IMG/VR virus record: IMGVR_UViG_3300020213_000040
Coordinates: 1 to 51,762 of that record
Reading direction: 5' to 3' (one strand)
DNA: 51,762 bases
DNA from: a virus
The position numbers were made by a program, and so were the translations under genes. Below the pieces are notes generated by a model. It was not told where the DNA came from. It was given only the letters and a program-made list of their open reading frames with translations, and ran no database searches. Position 1 is the first letter of the stretch. Each line of letters opens with the position of its first letter. Positions 14,041-22,945 of the stretch are shown here, piece after piece.

Positions 14041-14982
14041 ATGCCTTTCAACAACTCGCTTACCCGTACCGGGGTTCAAGCGCTCATCCCTGAAAGCGTG
14101 AGCCGGGACATTATTCAGGGTGTCCCGAAAGAGAGCATGATTATGCGGCTGGGGAAGAAATTGCCCAACCTGCCACAATCGGTCTCGCGTATGCCGGTGC
14201 TGTCGGCTCTCCCGACGGCATACTTCGTCAACGGCGATACGGGTTTGAAACAAACGACCCAGATGCTGTGGGACAACAAGTATTTGTATGTGGAAGAACT
14301 CGCGGTGATCGTTCCGATTCCCGAAGCGGTTCTTGCCGATACGTCCTATGACATTTGGGGCGAGGTCAAGCCGCGTATCATTGAAGCCTTCGGCGTTGCT
14401 TTTGACGCGGCGGTGATCCACGACACGAACGCGCCCGCGAGCTGGCCCGACGGACTTGTGACTGGCGCGACGGCTGCCGGTAATACCGTCGATCTCAGCG
14501 ATTCCGTTGATGTGTATGAAGCTGTCATGGGCGAAAACGGCGTGATTGCCAAAGTCGAAGAAGACGGCTTCATGGTTACGGGGCATCTAGCTTCACTGAC
14601 CATGCGTGGCAAGTATCGTGGTCTGCGTGACGAAAACGGTCAGCCGATCTTCGTCCAAACCATGCAGGCGACGACGACTTACGCCATTGATGGTCAGCCC
14701 GCCATCTTCTCGGAAAATGGCGCGCTAGACGCAACTCAAGCGCTTCAGATCAGCGGCAGCTTCCGAGAGTTGGTTTGGGCACCGCGTCAAGACATGTCGT
14801 ACAAACTCCTGACCGAAGCCGTTCTTACGGATGGCAGCGGTAACATCATTCTCAACCTCGCACAGCAGGACGCGGTGGCTTTGCGCGCCGTGATGCGCCT
14901 TGCGTGGCAGATCCCCAACCCGATCAACCGTGTGCAGCAAACGGAATCGGCTCGCTATCCGTTCGCCGTTCTCAAGCCATAA
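14041..14982 (+). CDS. Major capsid protein, HK97 fold, 313 aa
   Basis: ATG 14041 follows GGAGGTGA. The sequence has the HK97-type order: an N-terminal arm (LIPESVSRDIIQGVPKESMIMRLGKKL), the E-loop region (YFVNGDTGLKQTTQMLWDNKYLYVEELAVIVPIPEAVLADT), a spine-helix WGEVKPRIIEAFGVAFDAAVIHD, then the A-domain with GHLASLTMRGKYRG and a C-terminal NPINRVQQT strand. There is no long N-terminal delta domain, which fits with a separate scaffold gene. The best-expressed virion protein is expected from this site. Confidence 0.9.
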   Translation: MPFNNSLTRTGVQALIPESVSRDIIQGVPKESMIMRLGKKLPNLPQSVSRMPVLSALPTAYFVNGDTGLKQTTQMLWDNKYLYVEELAVIVPIPEAVLADTSYDIWGEVKPRIIEAFGVAFDAAVIHDTNAPASWPDGLVTGATAAGNTVDLSDSVDVYEAVMGENGVIAKVEEDGFMVTGHLASLTMRGKYRGLRDENGQPIFVQTMQATTTYAIDGQPAIFSENGALDATQALQISGSFRELVWAPRQDMSYKLLTEAVLTDGSGNIILNLAQQDAVALRAVMRLAWQIPNPINRVQQTESARYPFAVLKP

Positions 14983-14994
14983 GCGGAGGCTGAC

Positions 14995-15369
14995 ATGAGT
15001 TGGTTTCCGAGTAATTCGCCGAAAGACTGCTCGTTTGTGGTCGGCGCGGAGGCGACGAACATTATCAACGTCGCCATTCAACTGAAGGACAGCGGTGGAC
15101 GCGATCTGGCTGCGCGTGGTGCTGTCGATGCGTATCTGACGACAGATGCCAACGGCGATAACCTCGTCGGTACGGCGCTGGATACGGTAGCGATTGGCAC
15201 TGACGGTGTGCTGCTTCCGCTCATCGCAGGCAAAGCGTTCCTGCTGATTAGCGAAGCCGACGGCGACATTGACATCAACATCACCGAAGACGCAACCGGT
15301 ACGTGGTATCTCGTCGTTGTCTTACCGTCGGGCAAGCTGAAAGTCAGCGGCGCGATCACCTTCGCTTAA
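14995..15369 (+). CDS. Small beta-rich virion protein, 124 aa
   Basis: This gene is 12 nt after the capsid gene. The sequence is strands and turns only (DAYLTTDANGDNLVG...AIGTDGVLLPLIAGKAFLLISEADGDIDINITED), like a jelly-roll or Ig-like head decoration protein. No family can be named. It is part of the capsid cluster with good spacing (GGAGGCTGACATG). Confidence 0.65.
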   Translation: MSWFPSNSPKDCSFVVGAEATNIINVAIQLKDSGGRDLAARGAVDAYLTTDANGDNLVGTALDTVAIGTDGVLLPLIAGKAFLLISEADGDIDINITEDATGTWYLVVVLPSGKLKVSGAITFA

Positions 15370-15448
15370 TCGACTGTCCGCAGCTTCGCTTTGAGTGAAG
15401 CTGTCGGACGGTTCTATCCCTCAAACAAGTCAACAGGAGAACAAGCTC

Positions 15449-15826
15449 ATGGCTGGTTTTGACGATGGCGCGTATCGCGCCACATTGACCGCCGCGACGG
15501 TCACGACGGGGGGCGCGGTGCTGGCGCTGGCGAACCCCGAAGGGCGCGACATCGTGGTGACGCGCCTCATTCTCAACATCGCAACCGCCTCATCCGGCGC
15601 GGCGACGGTGGACGCGGGTATCGCGGCGGATGCGGTAACGAGCAACGACACGCTCATCGATGGCAAATCGGTGGCGACGGCGGGTATCTTCGACAACATC
15701 GAAGATCAGGGCACAAACGGTAAGAGTGCCGTCAAGTGGGGCAGCGGGCAGTATCTCACGATAACAGCTTCGGCGACCTTAGCTGGACTCGTGGGCGAGG
15801 CGATCATCGATTACGTCGCGCGCTAA
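15449..15826 (+). CDS. Possible head decoration protein, 125 aa
   Basis: ATG 15449 is chosen for the CAGGAGAAC ribosome site; an upstream in-frame start at 15395 has none. The protein is Ala/Thr/Gly-rich and beta-structured (GGAVLALANPEGRDIVVTRLILNIATASSGAATVDAGIA), a pattern shared by many phage surface proteins annotated as decoration or head-fibre. Its place after the capsid gene supports that. It is a guess by composition and context. Confidence 0.6.
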   Translation: MAGFDDGAYRATLTAATVTTGGAVLALANPEGRDIVVTRLILNIATASSGAATVDAGIAADAVTSNDTLIDGKSVATAGIFDNIEDQGTNGKSAVKWGSGQYLTITASATLAGLVGEAIIDYVAR

Positions 15827-15843
15827 TCGCTTAGGAGGCCCGT

Positions 15844-16287
15844 ATGTCTGCTACAGAAGCGATGATCACCCAACTGCGCCGGATGGTCAAAGAGCCGACT
15901 GAGGACACGTACAACGACGCAGCGCTGGCGACTTACATCGAGCAGTATCCGGTCATGGATGAACGCGGTGTGGATCCGTACTACTACGACACGACAACTG
16001 ATCCGCCAACACAAGTTACTACTGTAGGTTGGTACAGCTCCTACGATCTTCACGCAGCAGCATCGGACATCTGGGAAGAAAAAGCTTCAGACGTGATCGA
16101 ATGCGATGACGTAACGATTGAAGACACGACGTATCGCAAAAGTGAGCGTCACGACAGGTATCTAGAATTCGCACGTTTTCACCGCTCCCGGCGGACAGCT
16201 TCAACGGTAGAACTGTTGAAGTCACCGAACGAAAGTCGTCGCCGGGGCGCGGTATGGGTCGGCAATTTAGCCGAGGAGGACTATTAA
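15844..16287 (+). CDS. Head-tail connector (adaptor) protein, 147 aa
   Basis: AGGAGG precedes ATG 15844. The N-terminal helix MITQLRRMVKEPTEDTYNDAALATYIEQYP is the usual opening of gp6/gp15-type adaptors that dock under the portal. A second helix (YDLHAAASDIWEEKASDVI) and a basic tail follow. Position between capsid and tail completion genes agrees. Confidence 0.7.
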   Translation: MSATEAMITQLRRMVKEPTEDTYNDAALATYIEQYPVMDERGVDPYYYDTTTDPPTQVTTVGWYSSYDLHAAASDIWEEKASDVIECDDVTIEDTTYRKSERHDRYLEFARFHRSRRTASTVELLKSPNESRRRGAVWVGNLAEEDY

Positions 16288-16290
16288 CCC

Positions 16291-16881
16291 ATGCGTTACT
16301 TTATCTATCGCAGCCCGAAGCATCGTGGCCCGGGCAAACTAGGCACGGAAAGCCAGCCGATTGCTGAGGGCGATTTGAGTTCCCGCAGGACGCTGGAAGA
16401 TCGCGGCTGGCAGATCATCAAGACCATTGGCGGTGAGGAATTGCCGGAAGAAAGCGCGGGCGAAACGGCGCTTGACGCTGACTTGATCGGCACGGTCTAC
16501 GACCTCGATCTCAAGCCTGACGTGGCCGAAGCGTTGGAAAACGCAGGCTATCTCACGCACGATCAAATCCGCGGCGCGTCCGACGATGCGCTGAAGGAGG
16601 TCGAAGGGCTGACTCCGGCTGTCTTGCGGAAGATGCGTAAGACGCTCGATCAGCGGCAGGTGCAGCAGTCTGCCACGCCGCCTGCTCCATTGAAACATTC
16701 GGAGTGGACGGATGACGAGCTGCGCGCTGAAGCAGGATTGCGCGAACTGGACATCCTAAATCGGCAGCCGGACGCAGACCGGGCCGCACTGATCGCCGAT
16801 CTGGACGCTTTCGACGAGGGTACGCCGGCAGCAGGCAAGGCGACGAAGCCCACCGGCAAGAAGCCCGCGCCGAAGGGATAG
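16291..16881 (+). CDS. Helix-hairpin-helix-containing virion-cluster protein, 196 aa
   Basis: Residues ~70-115 (DLDLKPDVAEALENAGYLTHDQIRGASDDALKEVEGLTPAVLRKMRKTL) form a helix-hairpin-helix of the type in RNA polymerase alpha-CTD and other non-specific DNA binders. The C-terminus is Pro/Lys-rich and disordered. A DNA-binding module among neck genes is unusual; it could contact the genome at the portal. The family is not recognised beyond the HhH. Confidence 0.65.
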   Translation: MRYFIYRSPKHRGPGKLGTESQPIAEGDLSSRRTLEDRGWQIIKTIGGEELPEESAGETALDADLIGTVYDLDLKPDVAEALENAGYLTHDQIRGASDDALKEVEGLTPAVLRKMRKTLDQRQVQQSATPPAPLKHSEWTDDELRAEAGLRELDILNRQPDADRAALIADLDAFDEGTPAAGKATKPTGKKPAPKG

Positions 16882-16884
16882 CCC

Positions 16885-17394
16885 ATGATCCGGGTCAAAG
16901 CTGAGATTGACACGGACGTGATACAGGCGCTTAAGGAAACTTATCGCGCTGCACCGCGCACACTGCTCACCGTCGTCAATCGCAGCATTCTCCCGCGTTC
17001 ACAGGATCGTATCGACGCCAAGCTGAACACCGAGCCGGGGCCGGTGGTGCATCCATTTGTATTCGCCTCGCCGGAATCACAGCGCTGGTATTTCGCTAAC
17101 AAAGTGCCGAAACAGCGGGGCAAAAAGAGGGGCAAGTATCCGCGCAGCGGCAAGATTCTCGCGTGGAAAATCTTGCTGCGTCCTTTCAACGGCGAATCCT
17201 TCGAACTGGAAGCGTTCAATCCCCGTGAAGAAGCGACTTTCGTGTTTGGTCCCCGGCAGGTGCTTGGTCATAGAAACACGGGCTGGCCGAACGCTCAGGA
17301 CTTCATGGCGCAGGAAAACGAGCGCCTACAGGATGAGCTGATCGACGCTTGGTGGTCGGTTACTGAACCGGGCAAGGGTACTCGGTTCGTCTAG
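16885..17394 (+). CDS. Tail completion/neck protein, HK97 gp10-like, 169 aa
   Basis: It starts 3 nt after the preceding stop. The opening IRVKAEIDTDVIQALKETYRAAPRTLLTVVNRSILPRSQDRIDAKL is typical for the N-terminal helix and strand of gp10-like proteins, and the position after the connector fits with this role. The middle is Lys-rich (PKQRGKKRGKYPRSGKILAWK). Confidence is limited since the family is divergent. Confidence 0.55.
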   Translation: MIRVKAEIDTDVIQALKETYRAAPRTLLTVVNRSILPRSQDRIDAKLNTEPGPVVHPFVFASPESQRWYFANKVPKQRGKKRGKYPRSGKILAWKILLRPFNGESFELEAFNPREEATFVFGPRQVLGHRNTGWPNAQDFMAQENERLQDELIDAWWSVTEPGKGTRFV

Positions 17395-17406
17395 AAAGGG
17401 CATCTA

Positions 17407-17880
17407 GTGACTGCATCGACGCCGGAAGAAGTTCGTGAGCGCATCTTGGCAGTCGCCCTCGAAGGCGGGGTAGCCGCATCAGGCTACACGGCTGAAGACT
17501 GCGATGACTGTGTGGTCGAGCCGGACGGTTTGCCCATGCTCATCGTCGCAACGCGCGGCACAAGGCGGGAACAGTCCAACCGTGATAAGCGCCTCGTGAC
17601 GACGGATTACGAGCTGCTGCTGCTCGTTGTGGAGTTCGATCCTCAATCGCGTGAAAGCAACGACGAGGCCCGGCGCGCAGCGGAAGCGGTTTATGAGCTG
17701 CTTCCAGACTATTTCGCCGATCACGCCCCGCGTCTTGAGGTGAACAATCAGCCGATGGATGGGATATGGCGCACGGATGCGATTCGAGATGACGGACCAA
17801 AAACCATCGAATGGGGCGGCAAGCACTACTACGACATTCTGTACACATTGCCCGTTGTGACACAGCGGGCACGATCATAG
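17407..17880 (+). CDS. Tail terminator-like protein, 157 aa
   Basis: It starts at GTG 17407 after GAAAGGGC. The length, order and content (helical start, a DYELLLLVVEFDPQSRESNDEARRAAEAVYELLPDYF core and C-terminal strands with HYYDILYTLPVV) resemble gpU/gp11-type tail terminator proteins that cap the tail tube. There is no unique motif, so this is mostly by context. Confidence 0.5.
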   Translation: MTASTPEEVRERILAVALEGGVAASGYTAEDCDDCVVEPDGLPMLIVATRGTRREQSNRDKRLVTTDYELLLLVVEFDPQSRESNDEARRAAEAVYELLPDYFADHAPRLEVNNQPMDGIWRTDAIRDDGPKTIEWGGKHYYDILYTLPVVTQRARS

Positions 17881-17890
17881 GAGGCCAGAT

Positions 17891-18349
17891 ATGGCCGAAA
17901 GTTGGTTGAACCCCGAACTCATCGGAGAGCGCGGGGAAAATGGCGATTTTGTGCGTCCGGCAGACTTTTCTATTCTGCCGCCGCATTTCAAAGTTCAGCC
18001 GGGGGACGTGCGAATCAACATTGCGGGTACGCCCCATTTTTACTATATCGCGGCTGCCGAGTTCCAGCGCATGAAGCCGGAAGAACGGCAGGCCATCCAT
18101 GAGCAGGTGCAGCACGCTGCCGAACGACTGCGGGAAACTGCTGCCGTTCCGTCAGCGGATTACGACACCTACGATCTTGATGCGCTGAAGGCGATGGCGG
18201 CTGATCGCAGCGTAGACATTTCCGGGCGGCGCACGAAGCCGCAAATCATCTCCGCGTTGGTGGCAGCCGATACGGCGAACCGCTTGAACGCCGGATTCAA
18301 CCTGCAACCAACGGCGGCAGATCAGCCCGCTAATGGCGAGGCGGAGTAA
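17891..18349 (+). CDS. SAP/LEM-like domain protein in the neck cluster, 152 aa
   Basis: Residues ~95-130 (YDLDALKAMAADRSVDISGRRTKPQIISALVAAD) read as a SAP/HeH-type helix-extension-helix, a small DNA-binding fold. The N-terminal half has FSILPPHFKVQPGDVRINIAGTPHFYYIAAAEFQRM. AGGAGG precedes the ATG. This is the second DNA-binding-type motif in the head-tail gene cluster. Confidence 0.6.
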   Translation: MAESWLNPELIGERGENGDFVRPADFSILPPHFKVQPGDVRINIAGTPHFYYIAAAEFQRMKPEERQAIHEQVQHAAERLRETAAVPSADYDTYDLDALKAMAADRSVDISGRRTKPQIISALVAADTANRLNAGFNLQPTAADQPANGEAE

Positions 18350-18354
18350 CGATC

Positions 18355-19197
18355 ATGCCGAATATTGCAAAATGGGCAGCGGCGGGTCTGGATGCCATTC
18401 ATGTGGCTGCGCGTTCGAGCGCGGGTTTCATGGCCGGCTATTCCAACCTCGTTGCTGCGAATACAAACATGGGTTCGGGAATGCGGCGCGTCAAAGGGGC
18501 AGTCACCGCCCCGATTGCTATTCCTGAGCCGACTCGCGTTCCCGTTCGCGGCGACAACGGGCGTATCACCACGTTCCAGTTCCAGAGCGATGAGGACAAT
18601 GCCTTTACGCTCGAAAACAGTGTGACGGACATCGAACTAGAGATGTACGCGCAGGGTGGCAACACCTATGTTCTCGGCGAATGGGATTTTGGTCTTCGCG
18701 GCTCGCTTTCACCGACCTTCAAAGACCTCATGTTCCTGCTGACACGCAATGCCGAATCACAGGAAGCTGGCAGTCAGGGCACAGCCGGCTTCGAGAACAT
18801 GCTGGTGCTCGACTCATCGGCCATGCCGCTCGGCGACGACCAGTGGGCTTATCAGGAGGAAGGCAGCGCACGCCTAAGCTGTCTCGCTAATCCGTCGCTG
18901 CTGCTTCCGTGGGGTGTGTTGTGTTCAAGCGCTTTCACCCTGACCGACGGCATCACAATCGTCTGGAAAAGTCAGTATCGCACTATGCTGCACGTTTTCA
19001 TCGGCGATGGCACTGAAGATGAAATCGTGGTCGATTACACCCCGATCAATGTTGCGAAGTCCAAGTGCTTCAATGCCGATACGGCTGCGGCGATCACTGT
19101 CTCAACTGTGACCCCCGGCACGAAGACCATTGCGCTGGCCGCGCCTGTGCCGATAAATAAGTATGGCGTTCTGCTGTACGAATGCGCCGGGTTCTAA
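18355..19197 (+). CDS. Major tail (tube) protein, 280 aa
   Basis: It precedes the tail chaperone pair and tape measure gene, the fixed place of the tube protein. It is beta-rich (ITTFQFQSDEDNAFTLENSVTDIELEMYAQGGNTYVLGEWDFGLRG) with the usual long N-terminal loop (GYSNLVAANTNMGSGMRRVKGAVTAPIAIPEPTRVPVRGDNGRI). There is no Ig-like add-on domain. It starts at ATG 18355, 6 nt after the previous stop. Confidence 0.75.
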   Translation: MPNIAKWAAAGLDAIHVAARSSAGFMAGYSNLVAANTNMGSGMRRVKGAVTAPIAIPEPTRVPVRGDNGRITTFQFQSDEDNAFTLENSVTDIELEMYAQGGNTYVLGEWDFGLRGSLSPTFKDLMFLLTRNAESQEAGSQGTAGFENMLVLDSSAMPLGDDQWAYQEEGSARLSCLANPSLLLPWGVLCSSAFTLTDGITIVWKSQYRTMLHVFIGDGTEDEIVVDYTPINVAKSKCFNADTAAAITVSTVTPGTKTIALAAPVPINKYGVLLYECAGF

Positions 19198-19207
19198 AGG
19201 CAGTCGT

Positions 19208-19639
19208 ATGAACACCAGACCGATTCAAAGTGGGAATGCGCGTGTCGTCGTTCGTCGTGAGATGGTTGGCGACGATCTGCGGCTGCGAGCATTCTCACGC
19301 AAGTTCCCGACTGCTGCTCCGCCGGATGCGGACGATGACACGCGAGAGCTGTTTACCACACGCTGGAACTTCATCTATGCGATGTCAAAGACCATTGAAA
19401 TCGTGGGGTTGAACGTCCCGCTGCTGGATCGTACAGCCTCCGCCGATGACATAGAGTCGGCGTTTCAATTGTTCCTCGAAGAGGTCGATGCCGAATTCGC
19501 TGACGATTGGTTGCTTGAAGCGGTAGCGGTGCAGGAAGCTATCAATAAACCTTCCGACGATGCCGATGCAGGTGACAGCGCCTCAAAAAACGCGACCCGG
19601 CGCGCTCCGAAGAAGAGGAGCGAGAGCGCGCCGAAATAA
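19208..19639 (+). CDS. Tail assembly chaperone G, 143 aa (0-frame product)
   Basis: This gene lies between the tube and tape measure genes. The acidic helical sequence (DRTASADDIESAFQLFLEEVDAEFADDWLLEAVAVQEAI) and Lys/Arg/Ser-rich tail match gpG-type chaperones, which coat the tape measure during tail assembly. ATG 19208 is the sensible start (the 19163 start would overlap the tube gene). A slippery A AAA AAC heptamer occurs at 19585-19591 in the correct phase, about 16 codons before the stop, so a minority of ribosomes should move to the -1 frame and make a G-T fusion. Confidence 0.82.
   Translation: MNTRPIQSGNARVVVRREMVGDDLRLRAFSRKFPTAAPPDADDDTRELFTTRWNFIYAMSKTIEIVGLNVPLLDRTASADDIESAFQLFLEEVDAEFADDWLLEAVAVQEAINKPSDDADAGDSASKNATRRAPKKRSESAPK
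19585..19591 (+). promoter_or_regulatory. -1 programmed ribosomal frameshift site (A AAA AAC)
   Basis: The zero-frame codons are TCA AAA AAC. Slipping back one base re-pairs both tRNAs on AAA AAA and continues at 19591 in a frame that stays open to 19989. GC-rich sequence follows (CGCGACCCGGCGCGC...), suited to a downstream stimulatory structure. This is the classic lambda-like G/GT arrangement. Confidence 0.85.
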
Positions 19640-19989
19640 GCGAAAGCATTGATGACTTCGCGCGGGTTGAGCTTCAGCTACCCGTTTCGAGATCGTCACC
19701 AGAACCGCCATTCCCCAAGCTCACGCACCCTTTCGATTACATCTGGCCGCAGTTTGTCCGGTACTACCGTTCCGATTTCGTTGCCCTGCCCGACGTGGGC
19801 GGCTACGACGATCAGGACAAGCAGAAGATGGATGACTTCGAATGGCTGCTGATCTGGGTGAATCACCGAATGCGACAGCTCAGGCCGAGAGACAGAGACC
19901 GCCGTAAGCCGTCGCCGCCATCGAAGCCGAAACCGCCGCCGAAGCGCTTGAAACCAGCAACGTTTGACGACATTACCGGCGAGGAGTAG
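19591..19989 (+). CDS. Tail assembly chaperone T extension (-1 frame, made as G-T fusion)
   Basis: The open -1 frame from the slip site encodes about 132 residues: an acidic start (RDPARSEEEERERAEI), an aromatic core (HPFDYIWPQFVRYYRSDFV, DDFEWLLIWVNHRMRQL) and a Pro/Lys-rich end. It has no ribosome site or early start codon of its own; the first in-frame start codon candidate (GTG 19795) would drop half of it. The fusion would be about 260 aa. The T part usually recruits the tube protein to the tape measure. Confidence 0.8.
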   Translation, partial: RDPARSEEEERERAEISESIDDFARVELQLPVSRSSPEPPFPKLTHPFDYIWPQFVRYYRSDFVALPDVGGYDDQDKQKMDDFEWLLIWVNHRMRQLRPRDRDRRKPSPPSKPKPPPKRLKPATFDDITGEE

Positions 19990-19991
19990 CT

Positions 19992-22526
19992 ATGCCATCA
20001 ACAGAGCGTGATGCACGTCTCAGGCTGCGCGTTCTCGCCGAGAAGAAAGACATCGACAGCACGATACGCGAAGTTGGGCGTGTCGAGCAAAAGATCACCG
20101 ATGTTGACCGCACCAGTAAAGAGTTCCAAAAGACTCTCAGCAAGCTCGGCAAGGCGATTGGTCAGTCCGGGCGCACCAACGAAATCAAGGGGTTGACCCG
20201 TGATCTCGTCGAGGCCCACCAAAAGGGCGAGAACTTTGGGAATGTCGTCGAGCGCGCCGCTAAAGAACTGACGGCGTTAGGGGCGCGAAAGGAAGATATC
20301 CGCGCCGTAGGGCGTGCGCTCGGTGATGCCTCCGATCAAGCCGAGCGGTTGACCAACGCGCAAAAACAAGGCCGCCAGCTCAACGAGCAGATGTTTCGCG
20401 CTCCGGGTGGCGGTGGTGGTGGCGGCGGCGGCGGGCTTCCCGATGAAGGCGGGACAACTTTTGGGCGCAGCGTTTACAAGGCGGGTAGATCGCTTTTCAA
20501 TGCCCCCGATATTGGCGGCTCGACAACGCTTTCGAGAGCGATGGTCGGCATCGGCGCTTTATTCGACAAAATGGGCATCACGTTCGCCCAGTTTCTCATC
20601 TCGGCGTTGCCAATCGCGCCGGCCATCGTCGCGGCGGCCATCGCCGTTGATCGGTTCAACAAAGAGATTGCGATTTACAGAAGCCGACTCGAAGCTGCGC
20701 TGAAAGCAGAAGAAGCATTCGCGCAGGCACGACTCAATTCGACATCCGACGAAGCTGTCCAATCGCTTGAAGAAGCCGCACGGAGGCGTGAGGACTTAGA
20801 GCAGCGTGTCGCGGATGCACAGACTCGCATGAACGCGGCCTTCGCGGATACCGCTGCAAATCTCGGCGATCTGGGAGCGCGGCTGTTGGACAACAGCACC
20901 CCCGTTGCTCAACTGCGTGAAAACTATGAACGCTTGCGTAACGAGCTGTTCTACCAGACCGATCTTGTTTCGCAGTACACGCGGGGGCTGTCCAACGGCA
21001 CGTTTGCCACGAATGATGCCATTGAGGCCGAACGCACCTTACAGCAAGAACGCAATCGCACCGCGCAGGTCAACGTTAGCTCGGCGCTCACTGCACGTCA
21101 GCAAGCACGAACGCTGACGAGTGACGCAGCGGCTCAACTGATGGAGGATTTGCAGTTTGAATTCGACCAGTTAAACGGGTCGTCGATTGAAGGCGCTGGC
21201 AAACGCTTGCAAGAGATCTCCTATGAGATGATCCGGCTTGAGCGGGATGTTATCCCGGCGATTGCTGCCCGCGAACGCGAGACCGCCGCTATTCAGTCTT
21301 TTCTGGACTCGGCGAATGCCCGCATTGCAGCCGACACGGAATTCGCCAACCTCAACCGCACGTCCACCGTACCGCAGGTCTATGAGCGCATCCGTGCGTT
21401 GATGGACGAGAAAGCCGCGATTGAGGCAGCACTGCCGGAGCTACAAGCGCTTTCGCAGGGCAGCGCAGAGGGCGCAGCACGCTTCAGAGAAGCCAATCAA
21501 CGGCTTTCCGAGTTGAACACGGAAACGAGACGCTTGGCGCGGGAAACGGTGCCAGCCGCGCTCGCTCGACTGCTGCAAAGCAATACGAACGAGATCGATG
21601 GCATTCTCTTGGCGCGTGATGCCAAAATCGCCGAGATTGAAACCGAACTGGGCAATAAGCGGACGAGCATCCTCTCCGCCTACGATGACAAAATCACCGA
21701 TCTTGAAAGCGCCGCTGGCGACAATCGCACACAAATCGAGAGCAAGTTCCAAGATCGCATCAGCAAACTACGCGAGAAGGGCGATGCTGACGAAAATACG
21801 GCAATTGAAGATCGCAACGTCCGGGCCGCGGATAAAGCCCAAACCGCTCGTGAAGAAGAAATAGATGCCGCTGAAAAAGAGCGCAAAGATGCGCTCGGCG
21901 ATCTAGAACGCGACCTGAAGCGTCAGCGCGGTATCGCTCAGAGAGAACGCGATCAGCAGCTTAAGATGGCGGCTGATGGTGCGCGTATTGCAATCGACAT
22001 CGAGCGCCAGAAGGCACAGGCCGAGATCAACGTCAAGAATCAAGCGCTGCAAGCGGAACTGAGTATGTTGGCTTCGCTGCAAACCGGCGTTGCAAATACA
22101 GTGACCAGCGTCAACGCAATGCTGGCCCAGCTCGGGCGGGCCGGCGCGCCTCGTGCATCGGTGGGCGCTCGTGTAACCACGACGACAACCAGCCCAACCG
22201 TGAAATCCCCCACATTTTCCGGCAACTTCGGCGCATTCAGCAGCCGTGCTCTCGCGGCTGGTGGTACAGCGCGCACGAACGAAATTGTCCGCATCAATGA
22301 TGGCAGGGGCATGGAGTCCGGGCTGACCAAGAGCGGGCGGCTCGTGGCGTTTAGCGAGCCGATGCGTGTGTTCACCCACGAAAAGACCCGCGAACTGCTC
22401 TCCGGTGGCGGGGCACGGGGCGGCTTGACTTTCGCACCCAATTTATACGGGCTAACGATGTCGCAAACTGAACGCATGATGCTAAGTCAGTTCCGCGACT
22501 TTGTACGCAAGTGGAAGAAGCTATAG
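19992..22526 (+). CDS. Tape measure protein, 844 aa
   Basis: This is the longest helical protein of the tail block, directly after the chaperones. The N-terminal third is coiled coil, then a Gly-rich linker (~140), a hydrophobic stretch (ITFAQFLISALPIAPAIVAAAIAVDRF, ~195-221) that could insert into the host membrane, and long Ala/Arg/Glu-rich coiled coils to ~720, with a compact C-terminal part ending in FRDFVRKWKKL. Tape measure length sets tail length; with about 0.15 nm per residue a tail of roughly 120-130 nm would be expected. No lysozyme or peptidase domain seen. Confidence 0.88.
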   Translation: MPSTERDARLRLRVLAEKKDIDSTIREVGRVEQKITDVDRTSKEFQKTLSKLGKAIGQSGRTNEIKGLTRDLVEAHQKGENFGNVVERAAKELTALGARKEDIRAVGRALGDASDQAERLTNAQKQGRQLNEQMFRAPGGGGGGGGGGLPDEGGTTFGRSVYKAGRSLFNAPDIGGSTTLSRAMVGIGALFDKMGITFAQFLISALPIAPAIVAAAIAVDRFNKEIAIYRSRLEAALKAEEAFAQARLNSTSDEAVQSLEEAARRREDLEQRVADAQTRMNAAFADTAANLGDLGARLLDNSTPVAQLRENYERLRNELFYQTDLVSQYTRGLSNGTFATNDAIEAERTLQQERNRTAQVNVSSALTARQQARTLTSDAAAQLMEDLQFEFDQLNGSSIEGAGKRLQEISYEMIRLERDVIPAIAARERETAAIQSFLDSANARIAADTEFANLNRTSTVPQVYERIRALMDEKAAIEAALPELQALSQGSAEGAARFREANQRLSELNTETRRLARETVPAALARLLQSNTNEIDGILLARDAKIAEIETELGNKRTSILSAYDDKITDLESAAGDNRTQIESKFQDRISKLREKGDADENTAIEDRNVRAADKAQTAREEEIDAAEKERKDALGDLERDLKRQRGIAQRERDQQLKMAADGARIAIDIERQKAQAEINVKNQALQAELSMLASLQTGVANTVTSVNAMLAQLGRAGAPRASVGARVTTTTTSPTVKSPTFSGNFGAFSSRALAAGGTARTNEIVRINDGRGMESGLTKSGRLVAFSEPMRVFTHEKTRELLSGGGARGGLTFAPNLYGLTMSQTERMMLSQFRDFVRKWKKL

Positions 22527-22529
22527 CTC

Positions 22530-22943
22530 ATGCCCTATTGGTTTGAGTACGAAGTTGCTCCCGGTTGGGATGCTGACCCCGGCGACTTTTTGAATTTCGA
22601 GACGTTCTTCAATGTGCCGCTGCGTGGGCGGCGCGTACCGCTCGGCGCTGTCTCGAAGAAGACGCTGGATAAGGCGCAGCACTGGTACGGCAGCCGGGAG
22701 ATCTCCCTTTCGACAGAAGCCTGCACCTTCGACGAGCTGGACGCTTATGTGACGGAGATCTTCGGCGATTGGGACACTCAGAATCAACAGGTAACTTTAC
22801 GCACTCGCAACCGCGACAACACCTTTTCTTACTGGAACGCGAAAGCCCATATCCCGGTTGATGAGCAGGACTATCAGCACGTCACAGTCAACCAGCTTCG
22901 GGATGTGGCGCTGCGTTTCGACATTATCGGGGTGGCTGCTTAA
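22530..22943 (+). CDS. Distal tail-type minor tail protein, 137 aa
   Basis: It starts 3 nt after the tape measure gene and ends next to the large tail protein gene. The sequence is beta-rich with many aromatic residues (WFEYEVAPGWDADPGDFLNFETFFNVPLRGRRVPLG; WDTQNQQVTLRTRNRDNTFSYWNAKAHI). By position it probably forms the tail tip ring. No motif identifies the family with certainty. Confidence 0.6.
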   Translation: MPYWFEYEVAPGWDADPGDFLNFETFFNVPLRGRRVPLGAVSKKTLDKAQHWYGSREISLSTEACTFDELDAYVTEIFGDWDTQNQQVTLRTRNRDNTFSYWNAKAHIPVDEQDYQHVTVNQLRDVALRFDIIGVAA

Positions 22944-22945
22944 CG

